Shown: positions 10,463-23,959, counted from the first letter of the stretch. The stretch is DNA of 64,000 nucleotides from Symbiotaphrina buchneri (GCA_001599915.1 BCIG01000011.1:372001-436000), one strand, 5' to 3'. The notes: generated from the letters alone by a model not told the origin. Translations and numbers: made by a program.

Positions 10463-12187
10463 TCAGTCTTCCATTTCCTCATGCCGTTCTCGTACTACCT
10501 CTAGGCGTTGTCGCGAGAACTTTGACTTATGCAGAGCCGCAGGACGTAAATCCTGTAGCAATTCACGTGGAAGGTACTTCTGGGCTAGGAAGAAAGGCGT
10601 TGTCGTTGCATTTAACTGGCGCTGTCTTCAAAGTATTGGTGTTGAGTCCACGGAAACATGTAAGGGTCCATACCTCTTCATGAGCGCAATCACATCACTT
10701 TCCTCAATCGTCTTCCTGCTAGCATGTTCAGCGTAGGCGCGCAGATCGTCGCCAACTTGCTCGAAGAACCACTCGCTAGCATGGACTATCGCTTCCAAAG
10801 TGTCCTTGCTTATTTTAGGTCTTGTACTTCTTCCGGATGAGCACGTCGATGCCAGCTTCTTGACCACTGACGCCGGTAGCGACGGATATTGGATGCCATA
10901 CTTAGACTTCCTCTGTTGTCTAGCAGCTTTACTTGGAGGGTGCCTTCTGCTTGCTTCTTCGAGATATTGAGGAAGGTCAATCCTGTCAAGGCGCGGATTC
11001 TCAGGCTGCGTTGTACTTTGCCGTGACTGCGGTGGCAAGGTATGATCTCTTGCAATCTTCGTACGCGTAAACTTAAACGTGTCATTCTCAGAACCTTGAC
11101 CGGATAACCGCAAATTCTCTCCGACCACTCGATCCATTTCACCCTCACTTTCTTCCGTCTTTTGCTCATCTTGGCTTCTAGGGCTTTCAGAAACGTCACT
11201 ATCCGTTACATTAAAGTCGTCAAACTCGTTCAGTCGCTCCTGGCCATCTTCCTCAAGGTGGAGAATTCCGTCTTGATCCGTGGGATTGAAATCTTCAAAA
11301 TCCGGTACCACTAGGCTGTCTTCCAGCCCCTCTAAGGCTGCTTCCGGACCTACTTCGGCCATATTTGCGAAAATATCGCTCGCTCTTATGCTCCCTAGGC
11401 TTCCCCTTGATAGCCTTCCGGACAGCCGCTCTGTTACTGCTCTTCTCCCCAGTTCTACTGATCTCTGAGTAATGTCCTCGTCTTCCAATGGGAGAGATAG
11501 ACGTGGTGGCGCCTCTATTGTGTCATCGTCTTCATCATCAAGCGGAACAGACAACTGTGGAGCTGCTATACGTAGCTCCTCATCTGGCTCTTCTAGCGGA
11601 TGTGCCGGTATTCGTGTGTGGAGCTTGCTTGAGGTCTCGTTCTCTCGGACTTTCACGGGATGCGTGTCTCTTGCCAGAACTATAACAGCACTGTTAGTGA
11701 CACAGGAACATCTCCGCTAATTCTCGCGTGGCCTACTTCTACTCAGGTTCCTCAGGGCATCTCTAGGCGTGTCCCTCGCTATCCGTCCACTTCTTCTTCT
11801 ATCGCGTCCTGGAGTGAGCGCCGCCGCCCGCCGTTGCTGCAGCGCCCAGACAGCATGAGGGGTCGATGGAGCTGTCCGCTTAGCTGACAAGTGTCGACCA
11901 GTGCCAGGAGCTGCTGGCGTCCGCGCTTGGTTCCCCGGTGAGCTAAACAAAGCCGGCCGTCTAGTAGATGCAGGAGCAACGGGAGCAGGACGTCTTAACG
12001 GCGTGGAAGGTTTGTGTATCATTTCAGCCAACTGTCTCAGCTACATTGATATGTCAGCGCGATACCATCTTCTAGTGCTAAAGGGATCTTCCCACATTCG
12101 CATACGGTGTACCCTGCGCGCCTGGCGTAGCATCTCCTCCTGCGGTGGAGTTTCGAGGGGTTCTCCTCTGGTTTTGCTGCGCCGCAT
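10463..12187 (-). CDS. CENP-T-like inner kinetochore protein, C-terminal histone fold
   Basis: Four exons, complement(join(10463..10625, 10674..11679, 11737..12040, 12113..12187)), 515 residues. CENP-T (Cnn1 relative) joins centromeric chromatin, with CENP-W, to the Ndc80 complex. The long N-terminal two-thirds is acidic and low in complexity, with Thr-Pro sites. The last ~110 residues form a histone-fold-like block: ISKDTLEAIVHASEWFF, DLRAYAEHASRKTIEESDV, IALMKRQRQLN. The fungal CENP-T tail LPRELLQDLR is supplied by the final exon. Intron 3 interrupts ALMK/R, and the frame without it stops early. Exon 1 (25 codons) is the least certain part. Confidence 0.85.
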
Positions 12188-12605
12188 TATCCATGAGGAA
12201 ATAGAATTGAGGGAGGAGGAGTGTCGGAGCAGAATTTCACGTGGATGCGGCCGGGTCTGATGTGTGGAGGTTTTGTCTGGGAAGAGGCAGTTTGCAAGTT
12301 GGAATCAAGCACTCGTGCGTCGCGCAGCTCGCGCTGAAAGTAAACACGGTCTACCGATACCAGTACGTACCGGCTAAGTACCTTAGGCGTGTGGTACGAA
12401 GCTAATCATACAATGTGTACAAAGTACATAAGGTACCTTACCGCACCTAAGGTACCATAAGTCAGGCAAACTGGCGGCAGAAATTCTTCACCGCCCAGCG
12501 GATTATCGTCACCGACGCATCCAGAGAGACTCCGCTTGCTGGATTCGAGCCCGCTCACTTACCTGCTCGCTGGATCTCACTATCCATCTTCAGGTTGAGA
12601 CAACC
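12188..12605. promoter_or_regulatory. Divergent promoter gap CENP-T / CMS1 with GGTACC repeats
   Basis: Between two divergent starts. Copies of AAGGTACCTTA, CTAAGGTACC and CTAAGTACCTTAGG occupy about 12362-12462. No gene is seen. Confidence 0.55.
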
Positions 12606-13695
12606 ATGCCGCACTCTGATGACGGACTTCGTTCCCCGTCTCTGAGGAGCCTGTCTCCGTCATCCACTTCTTCCTTTGGTTCCCAACCCCATCGGCCGAG
12701 TCGCAAGAGGGGCGCACCAGCTGATGTGGAAGAGTCCAAGGCGGCGAAACCGAAGAAGAAGCGCAGGAAAACAGTAACGGAGCAGAATGATATTGACAGT
12801 GAGCTTGGAATCAACAATGCCATCGGTGGTATGGATAGCCAGCTTCTGGCAGACCATCTGGTCCAGCGAACACTTCGATTCGATAAAGACTTGAGCTCAA
12901 TCGAGTTGGAGGATAGACGCTTGCCAGGTCAGTATGATTTCACCAGTGAAGACTCCAGTCAGGAGTACGTACGGGGCCGGCTGGTGACTGATCGCTTCGT
13001 AACAGCCAAAGCCATCTTAGACACGTCAGACTGGCGAGAGCCACGGACAACAAACAACCTCCCGAGCTTTCTGGAGACGTATTCCAAGTGCGGCGGTAGA
13101 AAGGGCAATATCAAATCGAGCCACACCGGTCCCGGTAGTCCTCACACTTTGGTGGTTACGGGAGCGGGACTCAGAGCTGCGGATCTCGCTAGGTGAGTCT
13201 ACTACTGCCACCAACGGTGCTAGGCTCTGCTGATATTCATAGGATCTTGAGACCGCTTTCAACCAAAGAATCCGTTGTAGCAAAGCTTTTCGCGAAGCAT
13301 ATTAAACTGAAAGACGCTATAGACTTTGTGCGGAAGACAAGGTATATCTCATGGTACCTCGCCTCATTGCGTCCTAGCCCTTGCCTAACTTTCTTCACTT
13401 TTTACAGGTTCGGCATAGGTGTCGGTACTCCTGCCAGATTGGTAGATCTGTTCAACGATGGTGAGGCAGCTGCTGATCTTTCCATTCCAATCTCGTCCGC
13501 TGACTCGTATCAGGTTCGCTCTCGGTGGACTCGTTGGAAAGAATCGTCATTGATGGGTCACATGTAGACCAGAAAAAGAGGGGGATTTTCGACATGAAGG
13601 AGACATTGCATGCTCTCTTGGATTTGCTCAATCTGCAAGTTTTGAAATCAAGATATGGGTCGGGGCCAAATGACATTCAGCTCATTGTATATTAA
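12606..13695 (+). CDS. CMS1: CMS1-like ribosomal small-subunit biogenesis protein
   Basis: Four exons, join(12606..13192, 13243..13341, 13408..13460, 13514..13695), 306 residues. Cms1 is a nucleolar protein associated with the 90S/SSU processome. The N terminus is Ser-rich and basic with an NLS-like KPKKKRRK. The conserved core reads PHTLVVTGAGLRAADLAR, then VVAKLFAKHIKLKDAI. FGIGVGTPARLVDLF is followed by LERIVIDGSHVDQKKRGIFD; the TPxRL and D-x-S-x-x-D-x-KKR motifs define this family. Phases close at all introns and the tail (QLIVY) ends just before an extended intergenic repeat region. Confidence 0.9.
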
Positions 13696-14284
13696 TCTGA
13701 TGTACGACGGCGGTGTGTGCTTTTGGGGTTCGTTTGCAGGCAGTTTTGCCCGGAACGAGGCGTCTAGAGACGTGTAGGTTTGATGGAAGAACACTGTTTG
13801 TCCGAGGTACACTGGTATGATCATCACCTCCTTGACCCAAGATAGGTGCCTCATGTTCTCCACGACTCTGCAATACCTCAGGTAGGGTAGGTACCTTACG
13901 TTGTCTTTGCCTTCTGTAGGTATCTTAAGGTAAGGTAAGGTAGCCCGCTACATACAGTACGTTACTTTTGTACTACATACCTAGGTCTTTCTGAGGCAAG
14001 GTACTTCGTACCTGACCTTGCTCGGGCTCTAAAATTAAGCTTATACATGAGGGTAATCTTAAGGTAAGGTACTCCGAGCATGTACTGATACATGGTACCA
14101 GTATTTTGGCTTCCAAGTAACAGAGAAAATGATCTTTCGCTCTTTACGTTACCGGTACCTTGCCTACCAATGCCACCACCGACAACGCCAACGAGGTACT
14201 CCCTAAAGGTACTACGTACCGTCGGGCGTCGAACTGCCAGATATTTTTGTTCTCCCCGCGAAGACTCCACATCCTGTAGTAACC
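13696..14284. repeat. Intergenic TAAGGTACC repeat cluster upstream of NOP6
   Basis: The tandem gap between CMS1 and NOP6 contains many AAGGTA/TACCTTA copies, at about 13875-14065 and again at 14145-14220 (for example GGTAAGGTAAGGTA and AAGGTACTACGTACC). No coding frame with family features was seen. Confidence 0.65.
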
Positions 14285-15249
14285 ATGTCTACCGTTTGCA
14301 AGACGTCCGGGAAGCGCAAGCGCAGCTCGGAGCCTGAGACTGGGGCGGACGAGAAGCCGGTTTCAACATCCAAGCAACCCCAGAGGTTCCAAAAGCCTCC
14401 ACCGCACCAAAAGAAAAATGTTTCCAAACTGCAGACCGCTTCCAATCTTGATGCGAGTGCAGGACTCAAAGCACACAAGACGAATGCAGATGCAGCTCTC
14501 GTACACCATCCATCGAGCGATGCCGCTGCCTTGGGCGGGGACGCTGACAATGCAGCCCAGGCGAGATCAAAGAAGGCCAGGAAGAAGAGGAAGACCATTG
14601 ACGCTGGGGCGCAGAAGGCCAAGACGGGGGATGCGGTTGAAGATTCTGAAGGGACAGAGAACAACGTTGCCAACCTTGCTACTCAAGTTGCTCCAGCAGA
14701 ACGAACACACAGATTTATCGTCTTCATTGGTTCGTCATCTTCATCTCTAATCTCAAGAGGCAGGCCTGACTGTTCACAAGGAAATCTACCATTTACTGCC
14801 ACCACGGAAAGTGTCACCCAGCATTTCTCCAAAGTAAAGCCTTCTTCGGTGAGGCATCGTACTCATAAGGATACTGGGAAGTCAAAGGGTTTCGCATTCC
14901 TCGAATTTGATAGCTATGACCGAATGCAGACATGCTTGAAATTATATCATCACTCACTTTTTGATGACGGTTTATCTCCTTCTCGAAAGATCAATGTCGA
15001 GCTGACGTATGTGCAATCCGTATTGGACGACATATGGAGTGTGATTAACTTCCCAACAGTGCTGGCGGTGGCGGCTCCAAAAGTAAGGCCAGGAGGTCGA
15101 AGATGAAGGCCCGTAACGAGAAATTGAACGAAGAAAGGAAACGCAAGTCCCAGCAGCAGGGGAAGATGAATAGATCGGAGGACGAGCCGACGAGAGCCAA
15201 CGATGGAGATGTCCATCCCAGTCGAAGAGCGAGGTTCGAAACCGGATAA
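14285..15249 (+). CDS. NOP6: NOP6-like RRM ribosome-biogenesis protein
   Basis: Three exons, join(14285..14729, 14781..15006, 15060..15249), 286 residues. Nop6 is a nucleolar RNA-binding protein of the early 40S pathway. The N-terminal ~140 residues are Lys/Ser/Ala-rich. A single RRM follows: RNP2-like FIVFIGNLPF across intron 1, and RNP1 as KGFAFLEF. A basic C terminus ends it (SKARRSKMKARNEKL). Intron 1 (51 bp, 14730-14780) has no in-frame stop and a length that is a multiple of three, so unspliced RNA would add 17 residues inside RNP2. The RRM and layout fit Nop6 well. Confidence 0.87.
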
Positions 15250-15564
15250 ATATGCCATTCGTTGGATTTTAAGATCCAAAAGTCGCGCGATTGTTGGAGT
15301 TTGACTGAGCTGTATCTCATTGCTCCTTCCATGCTTGATCCCCAAGATCACGGTAAATGAGGCTTATGCCGCCTGAGAGACAATCATAGCGCAATGCAAT
15401 AAGAGACTCCAAACATTTCTTCCGATTACGACGCTAAATCGAGCAATTTGCTTTCCGTATCAAGGTCCCTCAGCCTCTCCCAAAATAAAACCCCCTTATA
15501 AACGCCAGACTGATACGGCTTCGAAAGATGATTGCAGGATGCTGACTTGCTGTGACAACATTCC
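15250..15564. other. Convergent gap NOP6 / RAC1, no gene seen
   Basis: A 315-bp gap between two stops. No coding frame, no GGTACC repeat; presumably overlapping 3' ends. Confidence 0.5.
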
Positions 15565-16422
15565 CTACAGAATTGTGCACTTTGGCTTCTTTTGTTTCTG
15601 CGGTGGCCGTGGACTTAAGACGGCTCTGGACATGATAAGCGGGCACTCGCGATGTATGTGGGACGGTCGGCATACCTAATCGCTTCGTCGAAGACACTCT
15701 TAAGGTTTCTCTGTGTGAGCGCTGAGCATTCTAAGTATTTATGCGCTTTGATTTCTTTGGCAACCTGTACTGCTTGCTCATATGACACGGGCTCCATCTT
15801 CTTTTGTCTCAGACTTTGAATCGTAGCAGGATCCTCTCTAAGATCAAGTTTGGTACCGACGAGTATGATGGGCACGTTCGGGGCATGATGTTCGATTTCG
15901 GGGGCCCACTATGCGCTCACCGTCAGCGTTTTGACTTGGCCACGATCTCCAAGGGTACCCACTTTTCCCTTCACGTTGTCAAAAGAGGGAGGGCTGACAA
16001 TGGAAAAACATATCAGGAAGACATCTGTCTGCGGGTACGAGAGCGGTCGGAGTCGGTCATAATCTTCTTGCCCTGCTGTGTCCCATAATCCAAGACTGAC
16101 AGGCTTCCCATCGACCATAACACTAGCGGAGTAGTTATCAAATCTGGATGGTCAGTAGCGACCCCGGTGCTAGAACAAGCAACTTACACGGTCGGGATAT
16201 ACTCTCCAGGAAATGCGTTCGTCGTGTACGATATTAGAAGACATGTCTAAAAGGTATTAGGCGTCGCCGCAGGATTTGGATCAATGAATTATTCACCTTC
16301 CCTACCGCTCCATCGCCCGTAACTACGCACTGCGGCCAAGTCAGCCCCCCTGACCCTCTGATCTCAGGGGTCTTTGTTGGCAGTACTACCTTAATTGACT
16401 GAGTAGTAGGAACTGCAGCCAT
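15565..16422 (-). CDS. RAC1: Rac-type Rho GTPase (RacA/RAC1)
   Basis: Six exons, complement(join(15565..15625, 15676..15908, 15963..16143, 16188..16246, 16297..16329, 16390..16422)), 199 residues, the usual length for fungal Rac. Rac GTPases direct polarised growth, actin organisation and NADPH-oxidase activity at the plasma membrane. P-loop GDGAVGK+T is split by an intron. Switch I lies in YIPTVFDNYS, switch II in [13 protein letters not shown], the guanine-specificity motif in TKLD, the SAL motif in ECSAL. A polybasic tail precedes the prenylation box [15 protein letters not shown] and [16 protein letters not shown] mark it as Rac rather than Cdc42. The first two exons are 33 nt each. Confidence 0.96.
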
Positions 16423-17000
16423 ATTCAAGCAAATCGCGCTCAAAGGGTGTAGACGGCAAGCAGGACAGAGTTCCGAAAGCTTTTGAGCTTAGTTCGATGG
16501 AGTTGGCTGCAGGAGATTCCAAATATGAGCTATCTGTCGGTGGCAGCCCTGGCGCAGCCACTCGAAACCCAGTTTCGACTAATCGAACGTGATACAGGAA
16601 GCCGCCTGAGAGTAGTATGTTTATGCACAAGATTGGCTGTTTCACCGACAGAGCCCCAAGCCTTGCGGTGTTGGCAGGATCATGGGTGGACAGGCGAAGA
16701 CCAAGATTGGCGGTGATCGGTTTGAATCCACGAGCTCCGACCAGGGGGTGAGAGCGGTTATGGCGGCTATGACTCCCTACACTCTGGTTGGCCTGGCGTA
16801 GCGCTGCAGATGGAAATGCAGTCAGTGTGGGCGGATAGTTGAAGGATACCCTCTCCCCTTTGCTACAGAACGACCAATAACAGGGGGTTGCTGAGGAGCT
16901 CCTGTTCAGACTTCTGACCTGTCCAGGTGGTCAAGGAGTACCCATCCGTCTTGACGCTGTAAGGTACCTTACCAAAAACATACAAGAGTAATATGGAGTA
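16423..17000. promoter_or_regulatory. RAC1 upstream region, boundary to AT-rich island
   Basis: No gene recognised. TAAGGTACCTTACC sits at about 16960-16973 and a further AAGGTAC near 17020. Base composition turns abruptly AT-rich from about 17040, roughly 600 bp upstream of the RAC1 start. Confidence 0.5.
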
Positions 17001-18715
17001 CTATACCGTCAAATGACTAAGGTACTGTTAGATTACAGTAAAAGATACATTAACAGAATAACATGGTAACCTTTTATGAAGATTTTATCTTTAATACCTT
17101 ATAAAAAAATCCTTTATTATAAGTTAACAAGTTTATAGTTTTAATATAATAAAGGGTTAATTTATTATAAATAAAATTATAAATAAAATAAATAGTTTTA
17201 AAATTATATATATTGTTTAAACTGATTATAAACATTATTAAATAATTATAGAAATAATTTAAAAATAAGATTAAATAATTTTTAATTGGAAAATCCTTTT
17301 AATTCTAATTTTATTAAAGGTTAAAACAGAATTTAAAAGGGATTTTTTAAATATTTAAATTATATAAAAGAATAATAAGATTTTATATATTAATTTTATA
17401 ATAAAATATAATAATAATATTTAATGTATGTTTTAAATAAAACTTTTATTAAAGATATATATATATATATATATATATAAATTTTATAATTATTATATAA
17501 AAATTTATTTATTATTATATTATGTTAATTTTAAAGTATTTAACTCTTAAAAAATATATTAATAAAAGAAAATTTATTTTAATAAATATTTAATCTTTAA
17601 ATCTAATTAGAAATAATTAAAGATTATTCTTTAAGTTAAACTTAATAAAACTGTTAAAAGCTATTTATAAAGTTTATATTAACAGAAAGTTATATGTTTG
17701 ATTTTATAGAATATTAATTAAACTAGAATAATATAAAAATAAACTTATATATAATAATATAATAGGTTTTTTAAGAAGATTAAATATAATAAATTAAACT
17801 ATTTTATTACCTTTATAGATAATAAGATTAAGATTTTTAAGATATATTTTATACAATAGAAATCTTAAGTTAAAATTGTATTTTATATATATTATATTCA
17901 AAAGAAGTATAGATATTATATTATATAATGTTTATATATAGATTATAAAAGAAAATATATTAGTTAAAGATTATAAAACTAGTTAATAAAGATAGATATT
18001 TAATAAAAACTATTAACAATTAATAACCTGTAAATAAACAGGAAAATAGAATGTTTAAAACAGATATTATATAAGAAAACATATCTTATGTTAATTATAT
18101 CAGGTTTTAAATAAAAGTACTAGTTAAAAACAATATATTATGTTAATTGGTTATAGAATTAAAGTTTTAAAAGTACCTTATATATAATATTATTTAAAAT
18201 AAAAACAGATATATAACTAGATCTTAATTATATTTATATCTTTAGATTATTTGTTTATATATTAAAATAAATTTAATAAAAGCTTATAAACTAAAACTTA
18301 AAATATTAACTTTTAAGATATAAAAGAAGTTAAATTTACTAATTATTTAAACTAAATAGTTATATTTATTAAAGTATAACAGTTATTTTTAATAAAAGTC
18401 TTTTTTATTAAGAAAAAGTCTTTAACCAGTTTAAAGCCTGTTTTATTATAGGAAAAAAAATCAAGTATATTAAAACATAGTTTAGGATAATTTAATAATA
18501 ACAATATAATAAACAATTATATAAACTGTTCTATTTATAATATATAAAGCTATTTTATCTTTAACTATATAAACTAGTTTATCTATAATATAAAAGGCTA
18601 TTTTCCTATTAGTTAAATATAAAAATAATCTTAAATTCAATTAAAAAGGTTTTATCCAACAAGTTATTATATATAGGAGTTAAAGGTTTACAATTAATCT
18701 AAATAACTATTATAT

Positions 18716-19100
18716 TAAGATAATTAAAGATAGGTAGATAGCTATTGAATCAAATAGAAAAATAGATAAAAAACATGTTATAAGAAAAACATTATTATAA
18801 AACAATAGGAATAAAACCTTTATACAGGTTATTATATAAAGAAATTATATAGAAAACCATATAGAGAAATTACCTATTTAAAACAAAAAACAAATATTAA
18901 TAAAATAAATCTTAAATTTACTATTTAACATGCTGATTCTTTATTTTATTATTAAAAAAAGTTTTTATCTTTTAAAATGTAAAATACCAGAGAAACATTA
19001 TTTTATTCTGTTTTATTAAAGCTTAGATTACATTATATAATACTGATATAAAAACATAAATTATCTTTTATACCTTTTACATGTTTTTTTATTATATATA
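18716..19100 (-). repeat. LTR-like repeat copy 1 (approx. 390 bp)
   Basis: One of six similar, diverged copies of a repeat. Orientation is given as that in which the gag-like region follows it. Fossil; ends are approximate. Confidence 0.6.
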
Positions 19101-19549
19101 TCTTTCTTTATTAGATAGTTATCCTATAGCTACTAAACAGGCTAAAAAATACAAGTTATATTAAAAGGTCTTTTAATTACCTAAAAAAGCTTTTTATTAA
19201 CTTATAGATAATCTGTATAACCTGATTGATTTTTTATACCTAAGCATAAGAAATCAGACTTTACCTATTGTTAATAACACTTGATAAGTCTAAACTGTAA
19301 ACTTCTATATTATCTTTCTTTTGCTAACTATACCTTTAGTTATAACCTTTTAAGCTTTAGATAATAACCTATTTAAAATTAAATAATAATTTTTATTATA
19401 ATAACAAAAGCCTTTTTTATATCTTTATACAAGTTAGGATAATAAGCTTAAACATGGTTTAGAATACAGTAATAATAACAGGTATAAAGGTATAAAACCT
19501 GGTATCCTTTTTTATAAGCTTTTTATATATTTAATAATAGCTTAACTAG

Positions 19550-19920
19550 TATTAATAAGTTATATATTAGCTTAAAGAATAGGTATAGCTTTATAAGATT
19601 AGTATAAACAACTTTTTTATGTTATCTTTAAACAATATTATTAAGATCAAAAGCATTATATTTTATAAAGCTTTTACAAAGTTATTTACCTTTTTATCTA
19701 AACTTTTAACTTTTTAAATAAACATAAGTTTTAATAAAGTTTTTAATTGTAATTTAAATTATTATAAAGTAATATTAGTTATATGTTAAACCTGTATAAA
19801 ATTATAAAACTTGTTAAAATTCAGGTTAGTTATATTGTTTAAATTTATATAGCATTTTTTATATTGTATTAGTTTAAATAGTAATAAAAAGCCCTTGTAG
19901 AAATCATAAACCCTAGATAT
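19550..19920 (-). mobile_element. Gag-like retroelement fragment
   Basis: A short fossil piece similar to the interior of the gag-like remnants near 22.4-22.8 kb (same strand sense inverted) and 24.36-24.73 kb. It is bounded on one side by LTR-like copy 2. Broken and ancient-looking. Confidence 0.5.
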
Positions 19921-19923
19921 TGT

Positions 19924-20300
19924 ATTAAGATAGTTGGAAGTAGATAGATAACCATTAAATCAAATAGGAAAATAAATAGGAAAATATGCTATAAGAAACA
20001 TTATAATAAAACAAAGGGAATAAAGCCTTTATACAGGCTATTATATAAAGAAATCATATAGAAAACCATATAAAGAAATCATCTATCTAAAACAAGAAAC
20101 AAACATCAGTAAAACAGGTCTTGAATTCACTTTCTAACATGTTCTTTCCCTATTTTATTATTAAAAAAAAGCTTTTATCCTTTAGAATACAGAACATTAA
20201 AGAAACATTATTCTGTTTTATTCTGCTAAAACTTAGATTATATTATATAACATTGATACAAAAGCATAGATTACCTTCTATACCTTTTATACCTTTTATA
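19924..20300 (-). repeat. LTR-like repeat copy 2
   Basis: Second copy of the approximately 390-bp repeat. It is followed at about 20340-20740 by a segment also found after copy 1 (19140-19550) and, inverted, beside copy 4 (23600-23955), so neighbouring DNA was duplicated with it or the elements are nested. Confidence 0.6.
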
Positions 20301-20792
20301 TCTTTTTTTCTATTATATATATCCTTTTCTATTAAGTAATTATCCTATAACTATTAACAGGCTGAAAAAGATATATAACATGTTCTAGAACAGTTATCAG
20401 CTACTTATAAAAGCTTTTTAATCATAGTAAACATCCTGTTAATAACCTGATTGATTTTCTATGCCTAAACATGGAAAATCAGGCTTTAACTAAGGATATA
20501 GTAAAACTCTATACTATATCTCTCCTGCTGGCTATACCTTTATAAACTACAATTTTTTAAGCTTTAAATAATAGCTTACCTAAAGTTAAATAACAATCTT
20601 TATTATAATAACAAAAACCTTTTTCTATATTTTTATATAGGTTAAGATAGTATGCTTAAATATAGTTTAGGATATAGTAATAATAACAGGTATAAGAGTA
20701 TAAAACCTGGTATCCTTTTTTATAAACTTCCTATATATCTGATAACAGGCTAAATAACATTAATAAACCAGGTATAGGCTTAGCTGATATTG

Positions 20793-21178
20793 TAATAGGG
20801 AAAAAGGTATAGAAGGTACAGAAGGTAATTTGTGCTTTTATACCGGTGTTATATGATATAGTCTAAGCTTTAGCAAAACAGAATAGAACAATGTTTTTCT
20901 GATGTTCTATATTCTAAGGGATAAAAAGCTTCCTTTTTAATAGTTAGATAAAAGAGCATGTTGGATAGTAAATTTAAGACCTGTTTTGCTGATGTTTGTT
21001 TCTTGTTTTAGATAAGTGATTTTTCTATGTGGTTTTCTATATGATTTCTCTATATAGCAACCTGTGCAGAGGTTTTATTCCTATTGTTTTATAACAGTGT
21101 TTCCCTTATAGCATATCTCTCTACCTATTCTCCTATCTGATTCAATAGCTATCTACCTACCTTTAACTACCTTAGAAC
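20793..21178 (+). repeat. LTR-like repeat copy 3, TG...CA ends
   Basis: This copy opens with TGTAATAGGG and closes with TTAGAACA, directly followed by TTGGTAACC, where a primer-binding site would be expected. It immediately precedes the gag-like remnant on the same strand. This is the main reason I interpret the six copies as LTRs rather than as an independent repeat. Confidence 0.6.
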
Positions 21179-21179
21179 A

Positions 21180-22900
21180 TTGGTAACCTATACAAGAATG
21201 TTGTTATTACATGGTAGGAGAATAAGGAGCAAAAAAGCGCTAAAAAGGCTTATCAACTGATAAAAATTACAGCTGTATTGCTATAGCCTTTAAGGATTTA
21301 ACCCTGCAAAGATGCAGCTATTACTGCAAGATACAACTGCTGTACAACAATATATACTGTTTCTTAAGACCTTGATATGGCCATTGGTGCTAAGGGTAGG
21401 ATAGATCTTAAAAAACACCAAGAATGCAAGCTTGCTGTTTGAAAAAGGGTAGAAGGTTAACTTAGAGTTTTGGAAATTGCACAGGAGTATACTAATACAG
21501 CAGAAGACAATAGCAATCATGCTAATACAATAGAATAATAGCAATAAGCTTGAACATATGATGGTATAGTAGTTCTAATAGGCCTTGCATCATAAATTAA
21601 AGAAAGCAATAACAGTAAAGGCCTTCTGCTAAGGAGAAAATATTGTTTAAAGAACGCTATAGCAATAATAACGATAACTAGGGTACAGTGCTGAATAGCT
21701 TATCATTAATAGTAGAAACAGCAGTAAAGGAAGATAAAGACTTCTAGCCTATTGTTTATTACCTTGTTATAGCCATTTTATAGGTTATATTATAAGTTTA
21801 TTTTATATAAACAGAATACTTTGAATTCTAGATGGTTTTACTATTGATAGCAGATAATACCAATAGCAAAAAATCCTGAAATCAAGCTATTAAAGACTTT
21901 TTCTCCTTTTCTTTTGTTCCTGTTCTTGTTAAACATATTATTCTAACATTGACTATTGTTCTTATTATATCTACCGTTGTTTTATTATTAGCCAATGCCT
22001 TAAAGGTGTAAATAATAGGAAGAATGCTATATTTAGGCTTCTTAGGCATATTATTCTTTAAAGGAAAGAATATTATCAAGTTCTTAAAGCAGTACATGGA
22101 TCTTTATAATAACTATGCGGTAAAAAAGGCTAAGAAGGTAAAATGCTTATTATATTACTGTAATAAAAGCTTTAAAGCTTATATTAAAACCGTTTTAGAA
22201 TAGAATACCTGTAGCTAAAAAGACCTTTATAGGGTATTGTACAATGAATATAAAAACAATGATATTAAATAACAATAAGGCTTTTGCTAATGGTTTAAAC
22301 AGTATAAATAAATTCCTTAAAGCAAAAAAGATAACCTATAGCAATATTATCATAAATATACTGTTAAATTACAAGCTTTTATAAATCAGGGTGTTTTTAA
22401 CCTTTATACCCAAGGTTTATAGTTTCTGCAAAGGTTTTCTATTGTTATTTAAGCTAATATAGTATAGAAATACTATATAGATTTAAACAATATAACTAGC
22501 TTGAATTTTAACAAGTTCTATAATTTTATACAAGTTTAACATATAATCAATGCTACCTTGCAGTAATTTAAATTGTAATTAGAAGCTTTATCAAAGCTTA
22601 TATCTATCTAAGAAGCTAAAAGTTTAGATAAAAAGATAGATAACCTTGTAAAGGTTTTATAAAAGATAATGCTTTTAATTTCAATGATATTGCTTAAAGA
22701 TAGCATAAAGAAGGCTGTTTATATTAGTTTTACAAAGCTATATCTATCATAGAAGGACCCTTTTCTAGCTAAACCTATACCTAGTCTATTGATGTTAATT
22801 TTGTTTAGTATTTAGTTATTGTAACAATAAACCTTTTACTAATACCCGGCATCTTAAATTGTATAAACTATATATAATACACTAACACTTCTTTAATGAA
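21180..22900 (+). mobile_element. LTR-retrotransposon fossil, gag-like region
   Basis: Fossil. On this strand, short stretches resemble the Gag proteins of fungal Gypsy-like elements. It is heavily broken by AT-biased mutation, with many interruptions. It is preceded by LTR-like copy 3, and two related copies lie inverted at 24.38-25.85 and 26.34-27.47 kb. No pol domain was recognised attached to it. Family assignment is by resemblance only. Confidence 0.5.
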
Positions 22901-23959
22901 AATCTAAAAAATCATAAAGGTACCGTATAAACTTAAATTGTATATTTTAAAAGCACTTTGTGCATTCTTTTAATCATCATTTTTTCTTAATTATAATTTG
23001 TTAATTGAGTTATTGAAATAAACTTAGCTTCAATATATCCAGATAACCAGCAAGGAAAATAAGTATAGAGTAATTCATTTTTATTAAATTATCCATTCTT
23101 AAAGTAAAAAAGTTAATGTTTATAGGAACTATTTAATTCCTTAAACCTGTTAATTTGATCAGTTAAATGTGAAACATAATTAACTTATAAATATGTTTTA
23201 ATAACGTATATTATTTTTTTTTATTCTAATTTAAATAGTTCATAGGGTTAAACAATATTAATGCTAATATATTAGCCATACTTAATCATCATGTTTTTAG
23301 TTTTTTTAATTTACGTTTTTTAATTGAATTGTTTTATAACCAGTGCTCTGTTACGAGGTCTTCAAAAAATGGCTAAAAAGAAAAAAAACAAAAATAACTG
23401 CTGAATGTTCTGTCATAAAACCACTAACAAGTTCAGATTCGGCTTCACTTCAATTGTCTAATCAACTAGGAATTTCATTTAACCTTCATTCTTTTTTTTA
23501 GCTGAAACTTAAATAATTAAAAATAATCTTTTAATAAGAATAAAAAGAAGAATAAGAATAAAGAGATATATAAAAAGCTTACAAAAGAAGATATCAGGTT
23601 CTATACCCTTGTACCTATTATTATTACTGTGTTCTAGATTATATTCAAGCTTACTATCCTAACTTATATAAGGATATAAAGAAAAGCCTTTGCTATTATA
23701 ATAAAGATTATCATTTGGCCTTAGATAGGCTATTACCTAGAGCTCAGGAGGTTGTAGCTTATAAAGGTACAGCTAACAAGAGAGATATGGTATAGAGTTT
23801 TGCTATATCTTTAGCTAAGGCTTGATTTCCTATGCCTAAGTATGGAAAATTAATCAGGTTGCACAGATTGTCTATAGATCAGCTAGAAGCTTTTCTAAGT
23901 AGCTAAAGGACCTTTTAATATAGCTTGTATTTTTTTAGCCTGTTTGGTAGCTATAGGAT

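Noticed and set aside
16483-16716. 77-codon plus frame upstream of RAC1
   Set aside because: Lies in the RAC1 promoter, no motif, no splice-supported extension.
17453-17478. (AT)n run considered as a hairpin or origin signal
   Set aside because: Simple dinucleotide repeat in an AT-saturated island; nothing specific to support a function.
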